Origin: Renibacterium sp043789415
GTDB taxonomy: Bacteria; Actinomycetota; Actinomycetes; Actinomycetales; Micrococcaceae
Direction: 5' to 3'
Assembly: GCF_043789415.1 (NCBI RefSeq)
Contig: NZ_JBDLLW010000001.1
Location: forward strand, 1,054,001-1,118,000
DNA length: 64,000 nucleotides
Position numbers and translations under genes: made by a program. Numbering within the stretch: the first letter of the stretch is position 1; each line of letters starts with the position of its first letter. This document shows, piece by piece, positions 16,735 to 25,230 of the stretch. Under the pieces are notes generated by a model that was given only the letters and a program-made list of their open reading frames with translations, was not told where the DNA came from and ran no database searches.

Positions 16735-17871
16735 CTAGTGGAAATCGAGCTGAGCCAGGACTCTTTGAGCCAGGCCGAAAGAAATCGTCATACCGACCCC
16801 GCTGGTCACACTCACCGCGGTGACGCCGGGAGAGACCGCAGAAATCAGATAGGGACGCAGCGGGCTGCTGGCGTAGATCCCCTGCCAGCGCTCGAGAACG
16901 TCGAGCTGCGGGACGCCGAGCAGACCGGCCACTCGGTGCAGCAGCGCGGTCGACACAGATTCCGTGAGGAAAGGATCCATGGTCTCTGCCAGACGGTGAC
17001 TATCACCCACGATCATGGTTCCGTCGGGGCGTTGGGTGAACATGATGTTCGCGTCAATGGCGAGTGCTTCGGCGTCGTGCTCGGCGATTTCCTGGCGGAG
17101 GCCCGCCGCTGCACTGGTTTCAGAGAACGCAGGATAACGCAGCATGGAGGTTCCACTCAGGACCGCGGAGTCGAGTGCCAGTCCCTCGGGGGCAGCGACC
17201 CTGGCCATTTGCAGTCCGCAACGGCTGATCTGGCTGGTTTCGGCGGTCTCGGGGTAGAGCAGGTCGAGATCGTGCCCCACGCAGACCAGCACCTGAGTGG
17301 CCTCGAAGGAACCTCGACTGGTGTGAACGATGCCGTCCTCGGCCGAGAAAAAACTGGTTCCCCAGTGAAAGCTCACTCCCTGATCGGCCAGCCAGTTCGC
17401 CAATTTGCCCACCGCTTCCCTGGGGTCGACCCGTAAATCGTCACGCAGCAGGGCTCCGCCGATGATGTCGGGGCTCGCGTAGCCGGAGAGCCGAGCAGCC
17501 ACTTCGGCCCGATCCAGCAATTGGACCTGCCCGAACGGCCGATTCGCTGACAGTTCCTGCAATATCTCGAATTCGAGCTCACTGCGTGCCACCGCAAGCG
17601 CTCCGGCGGTGCTGGAGAAGAATCCGGCCTGTGCACTCGCCTCCAACCAGAATGACCGACCTGTCTGAGCCAGCTCAAGCAACTCTCCGCTTTGCGCGGT
17701 GATGCAACAGTGCCCGAAGTTCCTTACCGAAGCACCGACTGCCCGGTGGTCCCGATCAACGACAACGACTTTGAGCCCGCGCCGCCGAGCGTGGAAAGCA
17801 TGACTGAGCCCGATAATGCCGGCGCCGACGATCAGCAGATCCACTCGGTCTTGCTGCTGTTCTTGATTCAC
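16735..17871 (-). CDS. FAD-dependent amine oxidase of phosphonate catabolism (TIGR03364/PbfC-like)
   Basis: A 378-residue DAO-fold oxidoreductase. The dinucleotide-binding motif LLIVGAGIIGLSHAFHARR is at residues 12-30, with the acidic end of the second strand at VVVDRD. The C-terminal GITAVSVTSGVGMT-like segment (SPGVTAVSVTSGVGMTIS) closes the FAD site. The family TIGR03364 is defined by linkage to phosphonate genes. Members called PbfC have been reported to oxidise 2-aminoethylphosphonate derivatives, notably N-methylated ones, to phosphonoacetaldehyde. Here it starts the minus-strand importer operon and faces a GntR regulator and a phosphonatase-like hydrolase, which fits exactly. Family membership is from motifs and context; substrate is inference. 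Confidence 0.8.
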   Translation of the reverse strand: MNQEQQQDRVDLLIVGAGIIGLSHAFHARRRGLKVVVVDRDHRAVGASVRNFGHCCITAQSGELLELAQTGRSFWLEASAQAGFFSSTAGALAVARSELEFEILQELSANRPFGQVQLLDRAEVAARLSGYASPDIIGGALLRDDLRVDPREAVGKLANWLADQGVSFHWGTSFFSAEDGIVHTSRGSFEATQVLVCVGHDLDLLYPETAETSQISRCGLQMARVAAPEGLALDSAVLSGTSMLRYPAFSETSAAAGLRQEIAEHDAEALAIDANIMFTQRPDGTMIVGDSHRLAETMDPFLTESVSTALLHRVAGLLGVPQLDVLERWQGIYASSPLRPYLISAVSPGVTAVSVTSGVGMTISFGLAQRVLAQLDFH

Positions 17872-17930
17872 GAGTAGAACTCTGCCCCGCCTGGACGGGC
17901 GCTGACAAGCAAAAAAGACCCCTTCTCACA

Positions 17931-17980
17931 ACTTGTATATACATGTTTTATCTTTGTTTACCTTTAACATGTCTCGTTAA
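17931..17980. promoter_or_regulatory. Candidate GntR operators in the divergent phosphonate promoter
   Basis: TGTATATACA at 17934-17943 is a perfect 10-base palindrome inside a 16-base near-palindrome (ACTTGTATATACATGT). A second inverted repeat, TTAAC-7 bases-GTTAA, lies at 17964-17980. ACATGT occurs at 17941 and again at 17967. HutC-type GntR regulators favour such GT..AC palindromes, and the sites sit between the two divergent transcription units. Confidence 0.6.
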
Positions 17981-18035
17981 CTCAAAATTCAGCAGGAATC
18001 ACCGAAATTAAAGGAGATCTAAGCTGTACGCCTTC

Positions 18036-18041
18036 TACACT
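18036..18041 (+). promoter_or_regulatory. -10 element placing a leaderless start for the GntR gene
   Basis: TACACT ends seven bases before the GntR ATG at 18048. The only AAGGAG is about 30 bases upstream and is cut off by an in-frame TAA. Together these suggest transcription begins at or next to the ATG. Confidence 0.45.
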
Positions 18042-18047
18042 TAAGTA

Positions 18048-18809
18048 ATGACAACTCCGCTTCATCAGCGTCTCAGCGAGGAATTTAGGTCTCGGATTCA
18101 CAGCGGCGACTGGGCTGAAGGTTCAGCGCTGCCCAGCGAAGCAGCTCTCTGCGAGGAGTTCGGCATCTCGCGTGGCCCGGTACGCCAGGCCCTCGCCGCG
18201 CTCAAGGCTGAAGGGCTAATCATCGGAGGGCGAGGCCGGCAGCCGATCGTCCAGTCAGGCACTCCCTCGCAGTCATTCAGCACCTTCATGTCGTTCACCG
18301 AGTGGGCGCAAAGCCTGAATATGACACCCGGGCAAAAGACCCTGGAGATCTCACGACGCCCCGCTCCCGTCGAAGTCGCAGCGAAGCTGGGAATAGCGGA
18401 AGGAGAGCCCGTCGTCTCGATCTCGAGGCTGCGGCTACTGAACGACGAACCGACGATGCTGGAGTTGTCGTACTTCGTTGCAGAAGTGGGCCGCTTGCTC
18501 TTCGACTTCGATACCGACGGCGGATCGATTTTCCACTACCTGCAAGACGCCGGAGTCGACCTTTACTCTGGCCACCATGTGATCGACGCGGTAGCCGCAG
18601 CCCCCAAGGACGCCCAATATCTCGGTGTCCCGGCAGGAGCCCCGCTGCTCCGAGAGCGGCGCATCACCTCCTCCTCCACCGGGCGTCCCTTGGAGTACGC
18701 CGAGGACCGCTACCGCCCAGAGCTCGCCAGTTTCGCTATCGACAACACGCTCCCCCAGCGCACTGCTCTGAATCGAGTGAGTCTCGATTCACGCGCGGCA
18801 CTCGTCTAG
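18048..18809 (+). CDS. GntR-family regulator (HutC/PhnF type) of the phosphonate locus
   Basis: A 253-residue regulator. Residues 1-70 are the winged helix: LHQRLSEEFRSRIHSGDW, LPSEAALCEEFGISRGPVRQAL and the wing LIIGGRGRQPIV. Residues about 90-235 form a UTRA effector domain, with the typical VSISRLRLLNDEPTMLELSYF and PLLRERRITSSSTGRPLEYAEDRYRP. HutC-type members usually release DNA when a pathway compound binds UTRA; PhnF is a phosphonate-linked example. It is divergent from the oxidase/importer operon and 31 bases upstream of the phosphonatase-like gene, so it likely controls both. The start looks leaderless. Confidence 0.9.
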   Translation: MTTPLHQRLSEEFRSRIHSGDWAEGSALPSEAALCEEFGISRGPVRQALAALKAEGLIIGGRGRQPIVQSGTPSQSFSTFMSFTEWAQSLNMTPGQKTLEISRRPAPVEVAAKLGIAEGEPVVSISRLRLLNDEPTMLELSYFVAEVGRLLFDFDTDGGSIFHYLQDAGVDLYSGHHVIDAVAAAPKDAQYLGVPAGAPLLRERRITSSSTGRPLEYAEDRYRPELASFAIDNTLPQRTALNRVSLDSRAALV

Positions 18810-18840
18810 TCCATCGACACCATCCAAGCATCGGAGAATC

Positions 18841-19560
18841 ATGTCTCATTCGCAGCCTTTCTGCCTAGCGGTCTTCGATATGGCCGGTACCACGATCGAC
18901 GATCACGGCCTGGTCTACCGAGCTCTGGCGAGGTGCGTCGAAGAGACCGGTGTTCCAGTCAGCCCGGAGAATCTGCAGCTCTGGATGGGCACCGATAAGG
19001 TGACCGCTATCGACGGCTTGATGCGGGCGGCGGGCATTGAACCGAGCGGAGAACAGGTGCAGGCGGCCTTCAGCAGATTTCATCAGATCTTGGCGCAAAG
19101 CTACCGAGATCAACCGCCCATCCCCTTGCCCGGCGTGCCAGAGACTCTGCAGAAACTGCGCACCCAGGGGGTGAAGGTCGCCCTCACCACCGGTTTCGAT
19201 GACGACGTCGTCAGCCCTTTATTGGAATCCCTGAACTGGAGCGTCGGCGAGGGAGCCGACCACACCGTGGACGCCATGGTCACCACCTCTGAGGTGCCAT
19301 CCGGACGACCCGCCCCCTATATGATTCATCACGCCATGGAAAAGCTCGGCGTGGTCGACGTCCGAAGAGTGCTGAGCGCGGGCGACACCATTGTGGACGT
19401 ACAAGCCGGGTTGAATGCCGGAACCCTCACCTGCGCGGTACTGAGCGGCCAACTCGATGCCGCGGCTTTTCGGCCATACCAACCGCATCACATTCTGAAC
19501 AGCGTGGCCGAGGTTCCTGCCCTGCTCAGCAATTCTTCGCCGAGCACCGGCAAGCCCTGA
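18841..19560 (+). CDS. PhnX-like phosphonatase (HAD superfamily)
   Basis: A 239-residue HAD hydrolase. Motif I is FDMAGTT with nucleophile Asp13. The cap contains WMGTDKVTAIDGL with Lys53, the position where phosphonoacetaldehyde hydrolase forms its Schiff base. Motif II threonine is in VALTTGFD, and motif III/IV is SAGDTIVDVQAG. The family (phosphonatase-like) cleaves the C-P bond of phosphonoacetaldehyde to acetaldehyde and phosphate. Keeping both Asp and Lys supports true phosphonatase chemistry. It is in an operon with the GntR gene, and its substrate is the expected product of the FAD enzyme next door. GGAG lies four bases before the ATG. Confidence 0.85.
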   Translation: MSHSQPFCLAVFDMAGTTIDDHGLVYRALARCVEETGVPVSPENLQLWMGTDKVTAIDGLMRAAGIEPSGEQVQAAFSRFHQILAQSYRDQPPIPLPGVPETLQKLRTQGVKVALTTGFDDDVVSPLLESLNWSVGEGADHTVDAMVTTSEVPSGRPAPYMIHHAMEKLGVVDVRRVLSAGDTIVDVQAGLNAGTLTCAVLSGQLDAAAFRPYQPHHILNSVAEVPALLSNSSPSTGKP

Positions 19561-19592
19561 TTTCTCACCAGCTCATGCCGAACTAGCTCATA

Positions 19593-19622
19593 CCGAGGGG
19601 CGGCCTTTGACCGGCCCCTCGG
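19593..19622. terminator. Bidirectional terminator between convergent genes
   Basis: CCGAGGGGC (19593-19601) pairs with GCCCCTCGG (19614-19622). The hairpin sits in the 74-base gap between the phosphonatase-like gene and a convergent membrane protein gene. No long T-run, but position and stem strength fit. Confidence 0.6.
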
Positions 19623-19634
19623 CATGGCAGGGAT

Positions 19635-20912
19635 CTAGAAGAAGACCCGGTTAAATTTCGCTTGACCGTCCTTGATCTCAGCCACGGTCCCTATCACGCC
19701 GAACTTCAGATCCTTGATACTCGCGTTACCGCTGACGCTGCCATTTGAAACATGGACCGTTCCGTTGACGTTTCCGTCTTTGTTGCTCAACACGGTCCAG
19801 CCAAGGAGTTCTGACCACTCACCAATCTTCAAGGTAGGCTTCGCGGTGAGCGACCAGCGCACCGAGTCGGCCTTGAAGTCGACCAGTTGCCCCGTCAGCT
19901 TCCCGCTAAAAGGACAGCCTTTAGGGACCAGGGCGTTTTGCGCCGCGCAGTCATCGAGGTATTTGCTCACAGCGGCGGTGATTGCAGCTTTTCCGGCGGC
20001 GGTCAAGACACTCTTCAAGGTATAGCTTCCGGGCTCCTCATCGAATCCCCGTACTTTAACCGTCTGCTCTTCAACAGTGACTGCGGGGTCCTGATTCTTG
20101 GGGGCCAAGCGATAATCGCCGGGCAGAGCCTTCACCGTCATCGCACTCAAAATGGCTGGCTTCGGCCCGGTTCCGGCAACCAGCTCCGGACTCAGGCCGA
20201 CACCGCCAAGGCTCAAACCACTGCTCACCGGGCCAGCGAGCTTGACCTTGACGCTGGGCAGGTCAATCGGATCCAACTGCCATTTATCCACCAGGAAATC
20301 CTTACCCGCGGAGCTCAGCGTGAAATCTTTAAGCGTGGTTTTACCGGCCTGGGAATACTCGGCGGAGACAGTGGCCTTGCCGTCTTTCACAACCACTTTG
20401 CCAATCGAATAATCGGTGATCCTGCTCTGCGCGGCGGAGTACACCTCGTCGTTGACCAGTAGTCGATCAGCTTCACTCAGCTCGGTGTGACTCAATTTCA
20501 TCGCCTGCTCGGCTTTACCGTCTACCAAGGCCTGCAAAAAAGCCTTGACCTGCTGCTCCGGGGCGTTCTGACTCGAAGCGTTAGCGAACCAGATCCCACC
20601 AATCACTAGTACCAGCACCAAGGCCAGCCCTCCGGAGAGCAAGCCGATGAGCAAGCCCCGACGATTCTTCCGCGGCGGAGCTTGAAAAGGGCTCGCTGGC
20701 TGCTGAGCGTACTGCTGCTGCGAGTCAGGGGAGCCATAGGGCGTCTGCCATTGCTGCGGAGGAACAGGAGCTTGCCCGGGCTGATACTGAGAAGCCTGAT
20801 CCTGAGAAGGAGGAGACTGCGGCTGACTAGGTGACCCATAGGGGCCAGCTGAGGTCGGCGTGTACTGCGGTTTTGGCTGCTCACCATATGGTGGCACGGA
20901 GTTATTGCTCAT
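19635..20912 (-). CDS. Anchored extracellular protein with proline/glutamine-rich cytoplasmic head, unknown
   Basis: A 425-residue type II membrane protein. Residues 1-80 are rich in P, Q, S, Y and G with PYG repeats. A basic RKNRRG stop precedes one transmembrane helix (LLIGLLSGGLALVLVLVIGGIWF, about 85-107), and about 315 extracellular residues follow. The first external part (APEQQVKAFLQALVDGKAEQAMKLSH) resembles DUF4878/NTF2-like domains. The rest is beta-rich with one cysteine pair (DDCAAQNALVPKGCPF). The ATG at 20912 with GGGGAGGAAAG is much better than an upstream in-frame start at 21014. Such proteins are common in actinobacteria and usually uncharacterised. Function not assigned. Confidence 0.8.
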   Translation of the reverse strand: MSNNSVPPYGEQPKPQYTPTSAGPYGSPSQPQSPPSQDQASQYQPGQAPVPPQQWQTPYGSPDSQQQYAQQPASPFQAPPRKNRRGLLIGLLSGGLALVLVLVIGGIWFANASSQNAPEQQVKAFLQALVDGKAEQAMKLSHTELSEADRLLVNDEVYSAAQSRITDYSIGKVVVKDGKATVSAEYSQAGKTTLKDFTLSSAGKDFLVDKWQLDPIDLPSVKVKLAGPVSSGLSLGGVGLSPELVAGTGPKPAILSAMTVKALPGDYRLAPKNQDPAVTVEEQTVKVRGFDEEPGSYTLKSVLTAAGKAAITAAVSKYLDDCAAQNALVPKGCPFSGKLTGQLVDFKADSVRWSLTAKPTLKIGEWSELLGWTVLSNKDGNVNGTVHVSNGSVSGNASIKDLKFGVIGTVAEIKDGQAKFNRVFF

Positions 20913-20943
20913 ACTTTCCTCCCCAGGCGAATAATTATCTACA

Positions 20944-20979
20944 TCATACGGAAAAACTATTCCTAGAATAGGCGTATGA
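20944..20979. promoter_or_regulatory. Nested inverted repeats upstream of the 425-residue membrane protein gene
   Basis: CTATTC-CTA-GAATAG (20957-20971) is flanked by TCATACG (20944-20950) and CGTATGA (20973-20979). The region is AT-rich and about 30-65 bases upstream of the start. On the minus strand TAGATAAT further downstream could be a -10. Likely promoter/operator. Confidence 0.4.
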
Positions 20980-21025
20980 AGTAACTTTTCGATATCAGCG
21001 CCGCGATTAATCAAAGTGAGAAACG

Positions 21026-21075
21026 AAAGGGCCCCTGGGGTTCATACCTCACGGTATGAACCCCAGGGGCCCTTT
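21026..21075. terminator. rpoBC transcription terminator, 23-bp perfect stem
   Basis: Bases 21026-21048 are exactly complementary to 21053-21075, with a four-base loop. The minus-strand sequence after the stem is T-rich (TTTCGTTTCTC). It lies 31 bases after the rpoC stop. The A/T ends on both arms mean it may stop transcription in both directions. Confidence 0.9.
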
Positions 21076-21106
21076 GCTGAGCTTAAGAACTACAGCTATT
21101 CAATCG

Positions 21107-24100
21107 TCAGCGGAAGTCGCTGCCCAGGTCGTAGTCATCCAGGGGGATGGCGTGGAACTCAGGAGTGAGGTCTCCACCGACTCCGGCATAGTCGAAGTCG
21201 CTGAAAGCGCTCGGCGCGGTGAACAGATTGGCCTTGGCCTCTTCTGTCGGCTCCACCGTGATATCGGTGTAGCGCGGCAGACCGGTACCGGCCGGGATCA
21301 GCTTACCGATGATGACGTTCTCCTTCAGACCCAGCAACGGATCCGACTTGCCTTCCATCGCCGCCTGGGTGAGCACCCGGGTGGTTTCCTGGAAGGATGC
21401 GGCGGAGAGCCACGACTCGGTAGCCAGCGAGGCCTTGGTGATGCCCATCAGCTCGTTACGGCCAGAAGCAGGCTTCTTGCCTTCCGAGACGACCCGACGG
21501 TTCTCGGCCTCGAAGCGGCCGCGCTCGGCGAGCTCGCCGGGCAGCAGATCCGATTCACCGGACTCGATCACCGTGACGCGACGCAGCATCTGGCGGACGA
21601 TCACCTCGACGTGCTTGTCGTGGATCCCCACACCCTGGCTGCGGTACACGCCCTGGACTTCCTCCACCAAGTGCTTCTGCGCGGCACGCGGGCCGAGGAT
21701 ACGAAGCACCTGCTTGGGATCGACAGCACCGACGACCAGCTTCTGGCCCACCTCAACCCGGTCACCGTCAGCGACCAGCAGACGAGCACGACGCAAGATC
21801 GGGTAAGCGATCTCTTCGGTGCCATCGTCCGGGGTGAGCACCATACGCATCTGACGCTCGGTCTCTTCGATGGTGATCCGGCCAGCGGCTTCAGCGATCG
21901 GCGCAACACCCTTGGGGGTACGCGCTTCGAAGAGCTCCTGGATACGGGGCAGACCCTGGGTGATGTCCTCGCCACGGCTGGCGGAAACAGCACCACCGGT
22001 GTGGAAGGTACGCATGGTCAGCTGGGTACCGGGCTCACCGATGGACTGAGCAGCGATGATGCCGACAGCCTCACCGATATCAACCAGCTTGCCGGTGGCC
22101 AGTGAACGGCCATAGCACTGCGCGCAGGTCCCGACGGCGGACTCACAGGTCAGTACGGAACGCACCTTGACCTCGGTGACCCCGGCGTTGAAGAGCTCCG
22201 CGATCAGCACGTCTCCGACGTCGGCGCCGGCCTCGGCCAGCACCTTACCCTTGGAGTCGACCACTTCGGTGGCCAAAGTACGGGCGTAAACGCTGTTCTC
22301 GACCTCCTCGTGCATCACCAGTTCGCCGTTGGCGTCAGCCACGGCGATCGGCAGCGTCAGGCCGCGCTCGGTGCCGCAGTCGTCTTCGCGAACGATCACG
22401 TCCTGCGAGACGTCCACCAGACGACGGGTCAAGTAACCCGAGTTGGCGGTACGCAGTGCGGTATCGGCCAGACCCTTACGAGCACCGTGGGTCGCGATGA
22501 AGTATTCCAGCACCGACAGGCCCTCACGGTAGGAGGACTTGATCGGACGCGGGATGATCTCGCCCTTGGGATTGGCCACCAGACCACGGATACCCGCGAT
22601 CTGACGAACCTGCATCCAGTTGCCACGAGCACCGGAGGAAACCATCCGGTTGATCGTGTTGGACGCCGACAGGCTCTTGCGCATCGCATCGGCCACATCG
22701 TTGGTCGCCTGGTTCCAGATGTCGATGAGCTCCTGACGACGCTCGTCGTCAGCGATCAGGCCCTTCTCGAACTGGGACTGCACCTTAGCGGCCTTGGTCT
22801 CGTAACCTTCGAGGATCTCCGGCTTGGAAGCAGGCACCTCGATATCGGAGATCGCAACGGTCACACCCGAGCGAGTGGCCCAGTAGAAGCCGGCGTCCTT
22901 CAGGTTGTCCAGCGTTGCCGCCACGACGACCTTCGGGTACCGCTCAGCCAGATCGTTGACGATCTCGGAGAGCTGGCCCTTATCGGCGACCTGGGAAACC
23001 CAAGGGTAGTCCGCGGGCAGCGTGTCATTGAAGATGACCTGTCCGAGCGAAGTCTCCACCAGCACCGGCTGACCGGCTTCCCATCCTTCAGGAGCCTCCC
23101 ATCCGGCGTAGGGCACGAAGTTGTCCAGGCGGATCTTGACCGTCGAGTTCAAGTGCAGCTCACCGGCGTCGTGCGCCATGATCGCCTCGGACTGCGAGGT
23201 GAAGATCCGGCCTTCACCGGCTGAACCGACCCGCTTGGTGGTCAAGTGGTACAGGCCGATGATCATATCCTGCGAAGGCAGGGTGACCGGGCGGCCATCG
23301 GAAGGCTTCAGGATGTTGTTCGAGGAGAGCATCAGGATGCGCGCCTCGGCCTGGGCCTCAGGGCTCAGCGGCAGGTGAACAGCCATCTGGTCGCCGTCGA
23401 AGTCAGCGTTGAACGCACCACAGACCAGCGGGTGAAGCTGAATGGCCTTGCCTTCAACCAACTGCGGTTCGAAGGCCTGGATGCCCAAACGGTGCAGGGT
23501 TGGTGCACGGTTGAGCAGCACGGGGTGCTCGGTGATGATCTCTTCGAGCACGTCCCAGACCTGAGGCCGGTAGCGCTCGACCATCCGCTTGGCGCTCTTG
23601 ATGTTCTGCGCGTGGTTCAAATCGACCAGGCGCTTCATCACGAAGGGCTTGAACAGCTCCAGGGCCATCTGCTTGGGCAGACCACACTGGTGCAGCTTGA
23701 GCTGCGGACCAACCACGATGACCGAACGGCCAGAGTAGTCGACGCGCTTACCCAAGAGGTTCTGACGGAAACGACCCTGCTTGCCCTTGAGCATATCGCT
23801 CAGTGACTTCAAGGGGCGGTTGCCCGGTCCGGTGACCGGACGGCCACGACGTCCGTTGTCGAAGAGCGAGTCCACAGCTTCCTGCAGCATGCGCTTCTCG
23901 TTGTTCACGATGATCTCCGGGGCACCCAGGTCAAGCAGACGCTTGAGCCGGTTGTTGCGGTTGATCACGCGACGGTAGAGATCGTTCAGGTCCGAGGTGG
24001 CGAAACGGCCACCGTCGAGCTGCACCATCGGGCGCAGTTCCGGCGGGATCACCGGGACGGCGTCCAGCACCATGCCGAGCGGGCTGTTCTTAGTGGTCAG

Positions 24101-25006
24101 GAACGCGTTGACCACCTTGAGCCGCTTCAGGGCACGGGTCTTACGCTGACCCTTGCCGTTCTGGATGATGTCGCGGAGGGACTCGGACTCGCCTTCCATG
24201 TCGAAGTTCTCCAGACGCTTTTTGATCGCCTCGGCGCCCATCGAGCCTTCGAAGTACAGACCGTAACGGTCGCGCAGCTCGCGGTAGAGCCCTTCGTCAC
24301 CTTCCAGGTCAGCGACCTTGAGGTTCTTGAAACGCTCCCAGACCTGCACCAGGCGCTCGATATCGGCTTCTGCGCGCTTGCGCACATTGGCCATCTGACG
24401 GTCCGCCGAATCGCGGGCCTTCTTCTTATCGGCTGCCTTGGCACCTTCGCCTTCGAGCTTGGTCAGCTCGCCTTCGAGGTCACGGGCGATAGCCGCGATA
24501 TCGGAGTCACGGGTGTCTTCGAGCTGCTTCTTCTCCAGGTCGTGCTCTGCCTGCAGGTTGGGCAGTTCGGCGTGACGAGCTTCCTCGTCAACGCTGGTGA
24601 TCATGTAGGCCGCGAAGTAGATGACCTTCTCCAGGTCCTTCGGGGCCAGATCCAGCAAGTAGCCCAAGCGCGAGGGAACGCCCTTGAAGTACCAGATGTG
24701 GGTGACCGGAGCGGCCAGTTCAATGTGGCCCATCCGCTCACGACGCACCTTGGCACGGGTCACCTCGACGCCGCAGCGCTCACAGATGATGCCCTTGAAG
24801 CGCACGCGCTTGTACTTGCCGCAGTAGCATTCCCAGTCACGGGAGGGTCCGAAGATCTTCTCACAGAAGAGCCCGTCCTTCTCCGGCTTGAGGGTACGGT
24901 AGTTGATGGTTTCCGGCTTCTTGACCTCGCCGAAGGACCAGTCGCGGATATCGTCCGCAGTGGCCAGGCCGATTTGCATCAGCCCGAAAGTAGATTCGCT
25001 GGACAT
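21107..25006 (-). CDS. rpoC: RNA polymerase beta' subunit
   Basis: A 1,299-residue beta' subunit, the catalytic partner of beta. The N-terminal zinc-ribbon cysteines are visible (CYCGKYKRVRFKGIICERCGVEVT), and the catalytic Mg2+ motif is NADFDGDQMAVH. The trigger-loop region follows and the second zinc-binding cluster is seen around CESAVGTCAQCYG. Length is typical of actinobacteria, with the inserted charged helix between about residues 140 and 220. ATG at 25006. It is separated from rpoB by 224 bases containing two big stem-loops, and ends at a very strong terminator. Confidence 0.98.
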   Translation of the reverse strand: MSSESTFGLMQIGLATADDIRDWSFGEVKKPETINYRTLKPEKDGLFCEKIFGPSRDWECYCGKYKRVRFKGIICERCGVEVTRAKVRRERMGHIELAAPVTHIWYFKGVPSRLGYLLDLAPKDLEKVIYFAAYMITSVDEEARHAELPNLQAEHDLEKKQLEDTRDSDIAAIARDLEGELTKLEGEGAKAADKKKARDSADRQMANVRKRAEADIERLVQVWERFKNLKVADLEGDEGLYRELRDRYGLYFEGSMGAEAIKKRLENFDMEGESESLRDIIQNGKGQRKTRALKRLKVVNAFLTTKNSPLGMVLDAVPVIPPELRPMVQLDGGRFATSDLNDLYRRVINRNNRLKRLLDLGAPEIIVNNEKRMLQEAVDSLFDNGRRGRPVTGPGNRPLKSLSDMLKGKQGRFRQNLLGKRVDYSGRSVIVVGPQLKLHQCGLPKQMALELFKPFVMKRLVDLNHAQNIKSAKRMVERYRPQVWDVLEEIITEHPVLLNRAPTLHRLGIQAFEPQLVEGKAIQLHPLVCGAFNADFDGDQMAVHLPLSPEAQAEARILMLSSNNILKPSDGRPVTLPSQDMIIGLYHLTTKRVGSAGEGRIFTSQSEAIMAHDAGELHLNSTVKIRLDNFVPYAGWEAPEGWEAGQPVLVETSLGQVIFNDTLPADYPWVSQVADKGQLSEIVNDLAERYPKVVVAATLDNLKDAGFYWATRSGVTVAISDIEVPASKPEILEGYETKAAKVQSQFEKGLIADDERRQELIDIWNQATNDVADAMRKSLSASNTINRMVSSGARGNWMQVRQIAGIRGLVANPKGEIIPRPIKSSYREGLSVLEYFIATHGARKGLADTALRTANSGYLTRRLVDVSQDVIVREDDCGTERGLTLPIAVADANGELVMHEEVENSVYARTLATEVVDSKGKVLAEAGADVGDVLIAELFNAGVTEVKVRSVLTCESAVGTCAQCYGRSLATGKLVDIGEAVGIIAAQSIGEPGTQLTMRTFHTGGAVSASRGEDITQGLPRIQELFEARTPKGVAPIAEAAGRITIEETERQMRMVLTPDDGTEEIAYPILRRARLLVADGDRVEVGQKLVVGAVDPKQVLRILGPRAAQKHLVEEVQGVYRSQGVGIHDKHVEVIVRQMLRRVTVIESGESDLLPGELAERGRFEAENRRVVSEGKKPASGRNELMGITKASLATESWLSAASFQETTRVLTQAAMEGKSDPLLGLKENVIIGKLIPAGTGLPRYTDITVEPTEEAKANLFTAPSAFSDFDYAGVGGDLTPEFHAIPLDDYDLGSDFR

Positions 25007-25068
25007 GTGGGTCCTTATCTCTCAATCTCTAATTCTGAAGTCTTACGAAAGTCTGTGACAGTTCCCGG

Positions 25069-25136
25069 TGCGGGAGGGAATTTCGAACGGCAGCTGCTTC
25101 GCTTAACGCTTGCCTTTCTCGAAATTCCCTCCCGCA
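25069..25136. promoter_or_regulatory. Large stem-loop 1 in the rpoB-rpoC gap
   Basis: An 18-base perfect stem: TGCGGGAGGGAATTTCGA at 25069-25086 with its complement at 25119-25136. The 32-base loop has a small inner stem (GGCA/TGCC). The loop contains CTGCTTCGCTTAACG (25094-25108), which is complementary to the loop of stem-loop 2. It lies 63 bases before the rpoC start. Confidence 0.7.
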
Positions 25137-25155
25137 GTGATGAGAACCACTTTTT

Positions 25156-25224
25156 GCTGAGGAGTCGGAATTGCGGAGAGCGCCGTCAAGCGAAGCAGGC
25201 GCCGGAGCATTTCCGATCCTCAGC
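25156..25224. promoter_or_regulatory. Large stem-loop 2 in the rpoB-rpoC gap
   Basis: GCTGAGGAGTCGGAA (25156-25170) pairs with TTCCGATCCTCAGC (25211-25224), with one bulged base. An inner stem GCGCC/GGCGC (25180-25184, 25198-25202) presents a 13-base loop. CGTCAAGCGAAGCAG (25184-25198) is complementary, with one mismatch, to the loop of stem-loop 1. It begins just after the rpoB stop. Confidence 0.65.
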
Positions 25225-25230
25225 AGCTAG

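Noticed and set aside
25007..25230. Small gene or ncRNA gene between rpoB and rpoC
   Set aside because: No frame with start and ribosome site, and no separate promoter visible; kept as RNA structure instead.
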